Counted from the stretch's first letter, positions 9,479 to 18,399 are shown. The stretch is DNA of 64,000 nucleotides from Distichodus sexfasciatus (GCA_032718565.1 JAVGVS010000097.1:626227-690226), one strand, 5' to 3'. Made by a program: numbers and translations. The notes: a model not told the origin generated them from the sequence alone.

Positions 9479-12400
9479 CTTTTACAAACCCGAGGGAAAT
9501 TGGGGAATCCATGCAACAAAATGGAAGAATGGAACAGCCTTACAAGAGAGCCCTAGAGCCCTAGTACAGTCATCTATTTATACCAGGACAGAAAAGTATT
9601 TAAAGGTTGGGAGAGAGAGAGAATGCAGAAACCTGAAGCTATGTGCGTGATCTGCGGACAAGAAATAGACATGCTAATGTGCTTGAAAGTGTTAGCATTC
9701 CACATGCAATAATATACTCAAAGAGAGAGAGAGAGGATCTTAAGTCTACGCAAGGCAGAATCACTTTCATAGTCATATTATACATATAACTGTGCACTGG
9801 GAGCAGTTGGTAGCGCAGCGGTTAGGGAACATTGCCGGTTCAAGTGCTGGACCGGTAAAGGTACCACTGAGATACTCATTAGCGAGCGTCCTCAAGCACT
9901 GCCAACAAAAAGCTGCCCACTGATCCTTCACGAATGGGTCTAATGACGAGGTCACACTTCGTTGTGGTTCATTGTGTGCTGTGTTGTGTTCACAATGACA
10001 AATAATTGCTCAGTTAAATTCACTTAAAATCAATTTACAGCCATGCACTACAACAACAAACCATTGACTTTCACTTGCCAAAAAGTCGGCGAATTGGGGA
10101 CTTGTACCTTGCTTATGAGTACCTCAGTGTTACCTTTACTGGTCTAGGATTCAAACCACAACCTTCCAATCACAGGGCAAATTCCCTAACTGTTACGCTA
10201 CCAACTGCCACTAGAACTGCACATTCATTCATTCATTTGCACCAGTGCCTCATTCCAATAGCAAAACAACCTTCATTTCCTGGAATTCGAGAGGCAGATT
10301 TTCTCGTGTTCTGAATCCCTCTCCCATTGGGAAACACTTAATTGTCTCTAATATAGAAGGAGCTTTTAAGGCATCAGGTGCAGGTAGAGGGAGAGTTAGG
10401 GCCTGTTTTCCTGCTGCTCCTGGCTAAAGGACAAGCACAGGCGATCGATATGTAAAGAGTCTAATCATTTTATGTGTTGAGAGCTTTCAGGAACAGGATA
10501 CTCTCCAGCAGCCAAGTGCTCCATTAAGAGTTTCTGGGAGACCTGGGGCTACTCTATCTACTTAAAATGCATTTAGCAGGGCCACACCTACACATTTTAA
10601 CAGATCTGTTTTGACTCACATGTCAAAAATGTTTGCTGTTTGCTGAAACTCTGATGTGTATTTAGTTCAATGTGTATAATAGTGTTAAATATAAAATATC
10701 CACATTTCCCAACATTTCATAATTCAGACCTGGCAAAAATAATACAGCAGGCAAAAATCAGTGTGGAAAATCGAGAGGAAAATATAAGTTAAATAGAGAG
10801 GTAGTATGCAAAGTAAGTATTTAAAGAAATGAATATAATGCGCAAAAATACAGTTTGGGGACATATCAGAACTGAGATTGAGATATCATAATTCAAATGT
10901 GGAATGTGAATAATCTGAGAGACAGAGGCATTAAGATTATGCACTAAAACTTGCACAAACAAAAACAACTGGCAACTTTTGTCCTCTCTGTAATATAACA
11001 GGTCATATATGGGAGTGAAGAGACTTTAAATGTGATCATTTGACCAAACATACATTTTTAATGAAGTCTTTTTCCATTCCTCATCACTGAGTGCCACGAC
11101 AGGTCAATATATTAAGGAGATTATGGGATGTGTGTTCTTTTCAATCTTTTATAGACATTTAAATGCCCTTTTATTCCATTTGATCTTTCTTTGGCTCTTT
11201 ATTGATTATGAACCTGCACTGTCAAAGAACTGTCAATTTACTTTATAATACAGGCTGTATCTATATTTTTACAGCAAGCATACTTTTTAATATTACAGTA
11301 CAATGCTGTAATTTCAAAATACAGAACATTATTGTGAAAGTATTTCATATTTGCAGTAATCCTGCCTACTGCCGATATCAGTCTTTTTCAGGAGCAACAC
11401 TTCAATATTTTGCATGCTTGATTGATAAAATAAAAGTGATTTCGTGTTAAAACACTTATGTCTTTTGGAACGCAGTGTACACTTCAGCTTCTTTCACCTA
11501 CATTTAGCTATCTCTATCTTTCAGCCTATTTTCCTGTAAATGAGCGTGGCACAGCGAATCGGAAGTTCAATAAAACGGCACTACAAAATAAAGAACCAGG
11601 ACTTAGTGGTGCGGTCAAATAAGGAACAGATAGTGTGAATCGGAAAAAGCCAATCAGATGAGGGAAAGCAGAAGTTGGTTTACAGTAGGGGTTCACGATT
11701 TGATTCCGATTCTTGGATTCAATGTAAAATTGATTAATGATTAATAAAGATTCACAATTAAATTTTTTAAATGACTTTTCCCATTTCACTGTGTCTAAAA
11801 AAATCACACTGAATCAAATGTAGTTTACCAAATGTAATTCATATGTATGCATATTGACTGCTTCTCTTTCATGCTTATACGAGGAAGGTCTATCTGGACA
11901 GATTTCCACATGTATAGATGTATAGGCCATATATAGAGCTGTCAAGCTCAACTCGTGTCGGGGGGAAAAGAGTAAACTAGCGCCGACAGAAATCGACAGA
12001 AAGAATCTCAGTTTGATTCAATTCGATTTTTTGCACGCCCCTAGTATGTTTCTATAAAGAAGCAAACTGAAAACACAAGCTTTTAAAAAGTACAGTACTT
12101 TAATATATTTTATGAAGATACAGCAAAATGCTGTAGGGGAAATAACTGTAAATTAGCATCATTTGGTTACTGTGTACAGTTATTTCCCTATAGTATTTTG
12201 CTGTATTTACCAAATGTGACCTCTACATTTGACCCATCCACGAAGGAGCAGTGGACATCTTTTTTGGCAGCATCCTCCAGGTTGAAGTTGAATCCTAATC
12301 AACGTTGGTCCTTACATTTGTTTCCTTCTTTTTGTGTTCACAGAGTGGATTCAGGCGGTTCAGGCCCTTATGATCCTGTCAATCATCTTCAGTTTCCTGT

Positions 12401-15400
12401 CTCTCTTCCTTTTTTTCTGCCAGCTTTTTACGCTGCAGAAAGGTGGTCGCTTTTTCCTCACCGGGGCCTTCCAGATTTTTGCCAGTAAGTATCAGAATGT
12501 CAACAAAAATGGCATGTTCTCACAAATGTTGGTATTAAAGTTAGAAATGTTAAACAGATTCAAAATGTCTCTTATGACCTTAACTTTAATGCAAAAAGGT
12601 CTTCAGCATTTGGTTCAGGCTCTGGAGACAAACAAATGTGTTTCAGATACTCATGAAGAAGCCAATGAAATGAACATTATCCTGGCTATGTATTTGCAAA
12701 AATGTGCTCAGAGTTTGTAAGAACAAACCATGCAAACACAAGAAAATATGCAGTTTAAAAAAGGATGAAAAATAATGAGAAAATAATGTGATGTGTGGTA
12801 CTCTATCGCCCTCTTCTGGACATTTTTTCGCTTGGACACTGCATACATGTTTTCATATAATACTAGTATAATACTATCTACATTTATCCAATTTGACTAT
12901 GTAATTAAGATCACAAAAATGCAACACAGCAAGATTTTACTCACCCAATAAAATGGAATGGTGTACGTCCCATCAGATTTGTGACGTTGTTCGGATCTGA
13001 CAGTAAAACTGCTTTAGATTCAGACAACATCACCCTCCTCTCATCAGAAGAACAAGGCAAACTGGCGCTGCTCACATGCCCCATGTCCAAGGACAAAATC
13101 ATAAATCATAATGATAATAAGGTTTTGACTTCAATACGTGGATCTTATCCAAGACCTTTATACTGTTTGTGAGATTTGTCCAGCCATACATCTCTGTTAG
13201 ATTAAAACCTCACCTCCTCAGTCATCTTAATCCAATAAATCCTGTCATTTTGTGTTACCGAACAGATTGTGCAGAACACTAAAATGTCCTCCTCTCCAAT
13301 TCCAGGCAAACATCCTAATATGATTTGCTCAGATGTAATAATTTAGTTTACACAGCTATAATTAGAAATGAACATCAGTCTCATTCGCGCTCGCTCATGT
13401 AGAAGGTCTGTATTCATTTTAATGAGCTTGATAAAATTGTTTACACATTTAATATACAGTGGGAGTTTAAAGAGAGACCTTCGTACTATTGCCCTTAACT
13501 TGCTGAGCCATTAAAAAGTATTTCACTTTTGCATTCAGAATGAAAAATTGACAACAATTATCTTATTGTGAAATACACTTTAAATGTGTAATTACAATAC
13601 CTTGTGAAATGTCAATGATCACAAATAACATTCACATAAAGGTCTCATATTATGAAACATTCACTTTTTCTGTTCTTTGGACATCCATTTGGGTCTGTGC
13701 TGCCTCCACACACACACTGTAAGTTTGATAAAAATGGTTAATTGTGTTAGTAAAAATTTTGGAATGTCAGAAATCGTGTGCTTAAACCAGCTGTTTAGAT
13801 TTCTCCCTTATTTCTACGTCACAGTAGGGGATATTTGAATAACTCCACCCTACTCTCTGAGAAGCTCCGCCCACCAGGTACAACTGCTAGCGCTTCCTGA
13901 TCCGCCATGTTTTCTCGCAAGCGCTAGTGTAGGAATTACAGTGAAGAAGGCTAGCGTCGGAGTGTTGTGTTGAACATGTATGGCTGTATGGATGGTCTGT
14001 TAGCCGCAGCCATGTGGATTATTCTCATGTGAGTTAAACTCTTCACCCCAGTTCCGGAGTGAGGGACGTGTGTGTGGGCAGCAGCGGCTCATTTGTATTT
14101 AGGAATACTAATGAGAAACAGCCTGTTCTGAAAGGGACTGAAATAGAGGAGTAAAAAGCAGGAGAAAACGCCTAATCTGAGAGGTATTTACAGCAAACTA
14201 CTTCAGAGACATGTTTAGTGGAGCTCATAGACCTATTTTAACTTGTTGAAAAAATTTAGAATATGGGACCATCAACAGTGAACAACAAAATGTCAATTTA
14301 TGATTCAACAAAAATGATTTGTGCAATTACAAGTTACAAAGAATGTTCAACAAGCCTCCCTATTATGGACCCAGACACAAAGTCATAAAGCCACTAGCTG
14401 ATTGCACAATTTCTGACATCTTGATCCAGAGGCGATCATCCCCATATAGAGACGACCATCATCCCATATAGGAAAATTTGTCAGCATTTGTCATGACTTG
14501 GCCTTTTTGGAAGCAAACTGTTAGAATCTCTCAATCATGGAAAGCTGAAGGTCAGGGGAGAGCCAGGCGAGGTGGGCAGCGTCGAGCTCGGCGTCTCCAG
14601 CCACCCACCGCCTTGGCACCGGAAACAGAGGCCCGGACACAAGCCGAAATGTCAGGGCTGGCACGCCGGGGGCGACGCGCGTCCTGCCCCACCCTAAAAT
14701 ACATTGTCTCAGGGTGCTTCGTCATTCCCGGGCTGGTGGGCTCGACGGCAGCGTTGGCTGAAATGTTGCCCAAACTGATGAAATGCTGGCTCTCCGGGTT
14801 CAGATGGGGACAGCTGGGGAAGTTCAAGGTCAGCGGTTGTTGAGGAAGATAATGTTTAGATAATGTTCCATTTTTTGTAAATGGGTTGCAGTGAAAAAGT
14901 GAGGGTTTAAAGGGAAATGTCAGCAGGAGGCAGTAACATATTTTTAGCTCTGCGGTAAAATTACTTTTGTATATAAATAGGAAAAATGAAAGACATCACA
15001 CAGATAAGATGTAAAAGTGAGAACCTGAATCTCCGAGCTCATAACAGATCATTCATATTTACTACTGTACAAAACCCCTCAATTGACCTTATTCACCAAT
15101 TATTCACCAATACATTTTCTTGAATTTGTTCATAAGAAAATTCATCAGATTTACATCTTCTTTAATTGTTTAGAAGTTTGTTCTGATAATAATAAATATT
15201 TATATTGAAAGAGGATAATATATTAATTTTGTATTAAATTTCGCAGTAAAGCATTGACATTTGAGCTCCATTTTAGTCTATGGGAGAAAAAACGGACAAA
15301 AAATGGACAGAACTTCAGTTCACATATCAAAAAAATGTGTATACAAGCACCTCACACTGCTATAGGCCGAACGTTTTAGTGTTGAAATGAGGTTTATAGC

Positions 15401-16693
15401 ACAAAAATTGTAGAACGAGTCATAAATAACAATGTGTGACTGCTCACTGCAATCATATAATAAGAGAACATTGGCGAAGGTTAGACTCTTGGTGAAAACT
15501 GCTTATGTGTGTTTTAAGAACAAATTTTGTTCTTGGTGAATGAGACCCAACATTAGGCATGAAATCCTCTGATATATCATTTTTGAATGGGGGTGTTCAT
15601 GTCACTTTGAGTGAATTTTTACATTTACAATGCATTCTTGCCCAAATTATGTTTAGACATCTTTTGACATGGGGGAGTCATGGTCAGGGTGTTCGTCCTG
15701 TGATCTGAAGGTCGCCGGTTCAAATTTGACGTTCTTTGTTCTGTAGCATAGGAGGTTCACCTCTGGACCTTGTGGGTTGTGGTTGTGGTTTGGGTTCAAA
15801 TCCTTGAACTTTTCAACAACATCCATTCTGCACATTTAACTAAGTGCGAATAAACCGTGGCAATTGTTTATATCTCACATATACACTTACTCACATATAC
15901 TCATTCTCTAGTTTCCACAGCTTTAACACCATAAAATAGAAAAGCATGAGACCTCCCAAAAAAGTCTCCTGAAAACACTTGCGGTGTTTTGTTGTTGTTG
16001 TAGTGGTGGTCTAGTGGTTAGAACACTTGCTTTGGACCAAAAGGTTGTGGGTTCAAATCTTACCATCAGTGGAAACCTGAGCAAGACCCTTAACCCCGAG
16101 TTGCTCCAGGGAGACTGTGCCTGAAATTAGCAAATGGTAGTCTCTGTGGATAAGAGTGTCTGCTAAATACTATAAATGTTAATGTACTGTAAATGCTGTT
16201 TTCAACGTTTCCAAAGTTACATGTGTTTTTCTTTATTGGATGTGCGGTACATTTTATTTTGAAGAAAGCGTTTTCTGAATTTCTGTGTTTGCATGTGCGT
16301 TCTGAACTTGATTAATATTTTTTGCTGCTTTGATTTCCATTTATTTAAAATTTGCATTGCATTGAGCTCCCTTGGCCACCGTAGATACCTGTTTTGTTTC
16401 ATAAGAAAAATAACATCAACACACAGTATGACTAACAGTGCATTTACCTCAGACAGACATGGCTTTTTCCACTAATTCGTGTGCTAAATGCTGTAAATGT
16501 AAATGTAAGTGTTTTCTGATTTTTCTCCTCAGGCCTGTTTGTGATGAGCGCTGCCATCATCTACACAGTGATGAGTCCTGTGTTGACTACTGCGGAGATG
16601 CAATTCGGTTTCGCCTACATCCTGGCCTGGGTGGCCTTACCTCTCGCACTGACCAGCGCCTTAATCTACATCATCCTGAGGAAGCGGGAATGA
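4622..16693 (+). CDS. pmp22: Peripheral myelin protein 22, four coding exons (reading frame broken in the first)
   Basis: PMP22 is a small tetraspan glycoprotein of the claudin/EMP/PMP22 superfamily, found in compact myelin of Schwann cells and in epithelial junctions. The coding parts are 4622-4697, 5056-5149, 12344-12484 and 16533-16693, all with GT-AG introns in phases 0, 1 and 1, as in mammalian PMP22. Exon 4 is exactly the mammalian length (141 nt). The first extracellular loop has the family W..LW..C...C pattern and one N-glycosylation sequon (NCT) at the position of human N41. The protein ends in the RKRE tail. Strong identity in exons 4 and 5 favours PMP22 over EMP1, EMP2 and EMP3. 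With an intact exon 2 the product would be 157 residues (human 160): two fewer residues in loop 1 and one fewer in loop 2. The spliced length here is 472 nt, not a multiple of 3, because exon 2 lacks 2 nt. Whether this is pmp22a or pmp22b cannot be told. Confidence 0.95.
4698..5055 (+). other. pmp22 intron 2
   Basis: A 358-bp phase-0 intron, GTAAGC to TTTACACAG. It contains a (TTA)n array at 4948-5011, close to the acceptor. Confidence 0.85.
4948..5011. repeat. (TTA)n microsatellite, interrupted
   Basis: About 20 TTA units with one GTGTGT interruption near 4989, ending 44 bp before pmp22 exon 3. One frame reads as poly-leucine into exon 3 but has no ATG. Confidence 0.95.
5056..5149 (+). CDS. 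pmp22: pmp22 exon 3: first extracellular loop
   Basis: The exon begins after CACAG and ends at a consensus donor, AG|GTAAGT. It is 94 nt (mammals 100) and encodes residues 27-57 plus the first base of the next codon. It holds W28, L38-W39, the N-glycosylation sequon N41-C42-T43 and the paired loop cysteines typical of claudin-like proteins. The loop is two residues shorter than in human between the two cysteines. The frame is open and joins exon 4 in phase 1 through a split GAG codon. Confidence 0.93.
5444..5482. repeat. (GA)n microsatellite
   Basis: About 19 GA units following a 50-bp sequence (5395-5445) that recurs at 6388-6440, where it again runs into a GA-rich tract. The pair suggests a direct duplication about 1 kb apart or two insertions of the same element. 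Confidence 0.9.
6775..7111 (+). repeat. Microsatellite-linked dispersed repeat (GTGGGGACATTTTGG type)
   Basis: The segment contains GTGGGGACATTTTGG, TTAGGATTAGGGTTAG-like stretches and CATTATGGGAGTCAATGG, and ends in a GT microsatellite. The same modules occur at 53780-54089 on this strand and inverted at 20000-20313, 35380-35730, 35730-36048, 58175-58345 and 59250-59390. Such segments are common in teleost genomes beside CA/GT repeats. Confidence 0.65.
7327..7860. repeat. Tandem duplication in pmp22 intron 3, two units
   Basis: Unit 1 (about 7327-7568) and unit 2 (about 7571-7860) share their start (AAGCAAAAGAC.GGA, then GTCATA.GTCT.CTGAG) and their end (TAGAGCTACAAC.ACA.TGT.TATTTTCTG). They are diverged and differ in length in the middle. 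No coding potential or known element was recognised. Confidence 0.6.
8502..8665 (-). mobile_element. SINE-A, truncated tRNA-derived SINE
   Basis: The reverse strand reads the SINE-A body: GGTAAAGGTACC..GAGGTACTCAT, then AGCACTGCTCCCCAGGCACTGCC, and ends GTTCACAA.GACAAATAATCAC. The tRNA-like head is missing or degraded. Confidence 0.7.
8870..9160. other. Unrecognised intron 3 stretch
   Basis: AT-rich DNA with no repeat, hairpin or open frame that I can name. A fragment of the ATCGG-type element follows at 9163-9290. Confidence 0.4.
9422..9478. repeat. (TAGA)n microsatellite
   Basis: About 14 TAGA units in pmp22 intron 3, likely length-polymorphic. Confidence 0.95.
9799..10028 (+). mobile_element. 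SINE-A, near full length
   Basis: A tRNA-like head (GGGAGCAGTTGGTAGCGCAG with an A-box-like TAGCGCAGCGG) is followed by a B-box-like GCCGGTTCAAGTGC, the GGTAAAGGTACCACTGAG body, TGCCCACTGATCCTTC, and a GTTCACAATGACAAATAATTGCTC tail. It lies tail-to-tail with the inverted copy at 10062-10212. Confidence 0.8.
10062..10212 (-). mobile_element. SINE-A, inverted partner of the preceding copy
   Basis: The reverse strand reads GGCAGTTGGTAGCGTAACAG, then a B-box-like stretch, GGTAAAGGTAACACTGAGGTACTCATAAGCAAGGTAC. The 3' half is lost. With 9799-10028 it forms an inverted pair able to fold in the pre-mRNA. Confidence 0.75.
10240..10560. other. Unrecognised, apparently non-repetitive intron 3 block
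   Basis: Moderate-GC DNA with no resemblance to the repeats seen elsewhere in the window. It includes CCTGCTGCTCCTGGC, a GCGATCGATATG stretch, TCTAATCATTTTATG and GAGCTTTCAGGAACAG. It could be an intronic enhancer, but only a cross-species alignment would show it. Confidence 0.3.
10561..11689. other. AT-rich intron 3 DNA without recognised features
   Basis: No open frame with protein-like composition and no named repeat. Short ACAGTAAAT/ATTTACTGT-type words at 11220-11300 resemble the small foldback family seen at 12118-12206 and 51680-51790. Confidence 0.4.
11690..12045. mobile_element. hAT-like non-autonomous element
   Basis: One end reads AGGGGTTCACGATTTGATTCC and the other, inverted, reads CTAGGGGCGTGCAAAAAATCG. 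Both resemble termini of common teleost non-autonomous elements of hAT type. No transposase frame is present. The boundaries are approximate. Confidence 0.45.
12118..12206. repeat. Foldback element (89-bp hairpin) 138 bp before pmp22 exon 4
   Basis: The arms begin ATACAGCAAAATGCTGTAGG and continue GAAATAACTGTA. They return as TACAGTTATTTCCCTATAG and then TATTTTGCTGTAT around an unpaired centre of about 20 bp. This is a miniature inverted-repeat element with almost perfect 33-bp arms. The SINE-A fragment at 12212-12272 follows directly. Confidence 0.85.
12212..12272 (-). mobile_element. SINE-A fragment
   Basis: The reverse strand contains CTGCTCCTTCGTGGATGGGTCAAATGTAGAGGTCACA, the conserved SINE-A 3' body. 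It ends 71 bp before pmp22 exon 4. Confidence 0.6.
12344..12484 (+). CDS. pmp22: pmp22 exon 4: second and third membrane segments
   Basis: The exon lies between GTGTTCACAG and GTAAGT and is 141 nt, exactly the mammalian exon length. It encodes E-W-I-Q-A-V-Q, then the very conserved second helix (MILSIIF, then SLFLFFCQLFTL), the KGGRF turn, and the start of the third helix (LTGAFQIFA). The cysteine equivalent to human C85, the reported palmitoylation site, is kept. The frame stays open past the donor to 12718, but that extension is intronic. Confidence 0.98.
13641..14270. mobile_element. DNA element with GGTCYCATATT inverted ends
   Basis: The left end GGTCTCATATTATGA is matched inverted by TTAGAATATGGGACC on the right (15-bp imperfect terminal repeats). 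The inside has no transposase frame and includes GCTCCGCCCACC and GCTAGCGCTTCC, typical of a widespread teleost non-autonomous element with these termini. Target duplication was not resolved. Confidence 0.6.
14545..14845. other. GC-rich block in pmp22 intron 4
   Basis: About 300 bp of markedly GC-rich, CpG-containing DNA in an AT-rich intron. It includes GGCACGCCGGGGGCGACGCG, CATTCCCGGGCTGGTGGG and CTCTCCGGGTTCAGATGGGG. Both strands are open over much of it (121 codons on +, 91 on -), which GC-rich DNA gives by chance. I recognise no protein. A conserved regulatory element or a small CpG island is more likely. Confidence 0.45.
15085..15553. mobile_element. Foldback element, CATTCACCAA family
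   Basis: The left end has CTTATTCACCAATTATTCACC with CTTGAATTTGTTC. The right end has AACAAATTTTGTTCTTGGTGAATGAGACC, the inverse. Further copies are at 31497-31928, 38828-39256, 45534-45648, 46203-46990 (interrupted) and 60950-61243. There is no coding capacity. Confidence 0.55.
15660..15735 (+). mobile_element. tRNA-like head of a SINE (fragment)
   Basis: GGGGGAGTCATGGTCAGGGTG, then TTCGTCCTGTGATCTGAAGG and TCGCCGGTTCAAATTTG match the SINE-A head and B box. The body is absent. Confidence 0.5.
15996..16185 (+). mobile_element. SINE-C (GGATAAGAGTGTCTGCTAAAT tail)
   Basis: The head GTGGTGGTCTAGTGGTTAG and B-box-like GTTGTGGGTTCAAATCTTAC are followed by GAGCAAGACCCTTAACCCCG and AGTTGCTCCAGGGAGACTGT. 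It closes with GGATAAGAGTGTCTGCTAAA plus TAAATGTTAATG repeats. This is a common teleost tRNA-derived SINE type. Other copies are at 3325-3480 and, inverted, 54715-54893. Confidence 0.8.
16533..16693 (+). CDS. pmp22: pmp22 exon 5: end of third and whole fourth membrane segment
   Basis: After TTTCTCCTCAG the exon completes a split AGC codon and reads LFVMSAAIIYTV, a variable second extracellular loop, then the conserved fourth helix (FGFAYILAWVALPLAL) and the C-terminal ILRKRE, ending at TGA 16691-16693. It is one codon shorter than human exon 5. Ser replaces human G107, Phe replaces C109 and Ala replaces G150. There are no internal stops. Confidence 0.98.
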
Positions 16694-17101
16694 AGCGAAT
16701 CACACTTTTCATCCGCCGTCGCCGGAAGTCTAAACTCTGAAGCTAAAAACGCTCCTACAGAGGAGATTAAACAGTAGATTATTTTCCCCAGGGTGTGCTT
16801 TAAAAAACAAAAAACACACAAAAATGCAGAGAAAGACCTACAACCAATACTGTTAGAATTTGAGAGATGTATATAGTATCTATGATTTAAAACCTATTTA
16901 TAACACTTTTTACATACATGTACATAGTATTGTTGTGTTTGTTGACAATGAATCTCTTAAGACCTTTTTTTGTTGTTTTTAGCTAATGAAATGCCTAAAA
17001 AGTGTGTCTGTCTGAGGTAAATACATTGTTAGCCATATTGTGTGTTGATTTTATTTTTCTTATGCAAAAGAAACATTTTAAAACTTGCTTTAAGTATTTA
17101 A

Positions 17102-17109
17102 ACCAAAGA
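17102..17109 (+). promoter_or_regulatory. miR-9 seed match in the pmp22 3' UTR
   Basis: ACCAAAGA is the full 8-mer target of miR-9-5p, 409 nt after the stop codon. miR-9 has been reported to act on mammalian PMP22 in the oligodendrocyte lineage. An 8-mer is expected by chance roughly once per 65 kb, so a match in a 1.5-kb UTR is suggestive only. Confidence 0.45.
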
Positions 17110-17306
17110 ACATGCATAAAAAAAATTAGTAATTAATGAAATGAGTTTAGAATTAGTTGAAGGAGTAAGCTATGGGATTTATGCTTGGATAACTAGAGTA
17201 ATTAACTTCTTCTTCTTCCTCTTCTTCTTCTTCTTTTTCTTTCTTTTTTTTGCTTCTAATACAATTCATTCATTTTTATTATTATTATTATTTTGTATTC
17301 AACAAA

Positions 17307-17314
17307 TGGTGCTA
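17307..17314 (+). promoter_or_regulatory. miR-29 seed match in the pmp22 3' UTR
   Basis: TGGTGCTA is the full 8-mer target of the miR-29 family, 614 nt after the stop, in an AT-rich context that favours accessibility. Regulation of mammalian PMP22 by miR-29a is established. Confidence 0.6.
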
Positions 17315-18179
17315 TGTATTTACCATTCCTATAGCCATTTAGTCTTTATCTAGTCAGACAGAAGTGTGAAAAAATGTGAGAAAAGGGGGGGAAAATCACC
17401 TGCAAGCAGAAATGGAAATTCTGTACTTAAACATGCTTGTCTACATACAGTACTTACCAAAACCAGATTTTATAATAAAACATGTTTTCAATAACGGAGG
17501 AGGTCATTATTAGTTAAAAGAATATAAATAGACCTAGTCATTAACTGAACATTAATTTATTTTAGGATAATTTAGAAGGTTGTTGAGGCTAATTTGAGGA
17601 CGGTAGTGTTTTGTTTTGTCGTAGCAAAAGATTCATTTGGCCTGTTGCGTTTTTAAGTCTCATTTTCTTAAATACAACAGTAGCCAGTAAGGGCATTAAA
17701 TTAACCAAATGCCACCAAACCTGCCCTGTGTAGTGATATATGACTTGAGTGTTAATCTTTATTGTGTTCTATAAAAATCTGTCTTCAGCTAGCAAGCCAA
17801 AAATCGTGTATCTAACAACTGACAAAGGCCTTGCACATAAAATGAAAAATATGACGCATGATCTTTCAATTTACAGGAAACTTAACATTTTCATGGGTTA
17901 AAACAGACTTGCAAATGCTGACTGCAAAGTCGATGATGTTGGAAGTCTCTTCGGTGTGTGCATTTGTTACAAAACTCTGTTGATACTTGAAATGTGACGC
18001 GCTGACAACGTCTGCCATCTTGAAATGCGCTGTGCTGAAACCATCTTTAAAAAGTCCATCGCAATGTTTTCCACTTTTGAAAATGCACGACTTGCGCACG
18101 TATTTCTAAGCCGTGCATCGAGGACCATGTAGGAGAAATCTAGTAGGATCCCTCTGCAAGAAAAAGCACTGAAACCGAC

Positions 18180-18213
18180 AATAAATTTGCCATTAACTCA
18201 ACGTGTTTGCGTG
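18180..18213 (+). terminator. Probable pmp22 poly(A) site
   Basis: AATAAA (18180-18185) is followed after 12 nt by a CTCA cleavage context (about 18198) and then a GU-rich GTGTTTGCGTG (18203-18213), the classical order of vertebrate cleavage signals. Confidence 0.5.
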
Positions 18214-18282
18214 ATTTTCATGGAGAATGTTGTTAACATATTGTGAAACTACATTGTGTGTTACACATAAACAGTATGGGGT

Positions 18283-18392
18283 GGTTTCCTGAACATGGGT
18301 TAAGCCTAGTCTTGGACTAAATTGGAGATTCACCACTGAAAGTCAAAAATTGCCTTGGCTTAGGCTTGATCTTTGTCTGGGAAACTGGCCAT
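18283..18392. mobile_element. Foldback element F
   Basis: GTTTCCTGAACATGGGTTAAG runs into CCTAGTCTTGGACTAAATTG and returns as CTTGGCTTAGGCTTGATC plus GTCTGGGAAACTGGCC. It lies just past the probable pmp22 poly(A) site. Confidence 0.7.
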
Positions 18393-18399
18393 ATGTGTA

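Larger units (their letters stand above)
5150..12343 (+). other. pmp22 intron 3 (largest intron)
   Basis: A 7.2-kb phase-1 intron. It contains a GA microsatellite, fragments of a DNA element with an ATCGGTTATCGG-type end (5525-5600, 6000-6120, 8466-8500, 9163-9290), a microsatellite-linked repeat (6775-7111), a tandem duplication (7327-7860), four SINE-A copies or fragments, a (TAGA)n array, a hAT-like element and a perfect hairpin just before exon 4. Stretches 8130-8460 and 10240-10560 match no repeat that I recognise. Mammalian Pmp22 has an Egr2/Sox10-bound enhancer in its largest intron, but I could not identify an equivalent by eye. Confidence 0.8.
12485..16532 (+). other. pmp22 intron 4
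   Basis: A 4.0-kb phase-1 intron from GTAAGT to TTTTCTCCTCAG. It contains a DNA element (13641-14270), a GC-rich block (14545-14845), a foldback element (15085-15553), a SINE fragment (15660-15735) and a SINE-C copy (15996-16185). 12720-13640 is AT-rich with nothing recognised. Confidence 0.85.
16694..18200 (+). other. pmp22: pmp22 3' UTR
   Basis: About 1.5 kb of AT-rich sequence from the stop to a good poly(A) site. It contains 8-mer seed matches for miR-9 (17102-17109) and miR-29 (17307-17314) and a TTC/TTTC pyrimidine tract (17207-17250). Other possible signals (ATTAAA 16765, AATAAA 17474) lack a comparable downstream GU-rich element. The end is inferred, not observed. Confidence 0.6.

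Noticed and set aside
12198..12720. Longer open frames covering pmp22 exon 4
   Set aside because: Only 12344-12484 is flanked by consensus splice sites and matches PMP22. The extensions are SINE and intron sequence.
14478..14843. 121-codon frame and the opposite 91-codon frame in intron 4
   Set aside because: GC-rich DNA lacks stop codons by chance on both strands, and neither product resembles a known protein.
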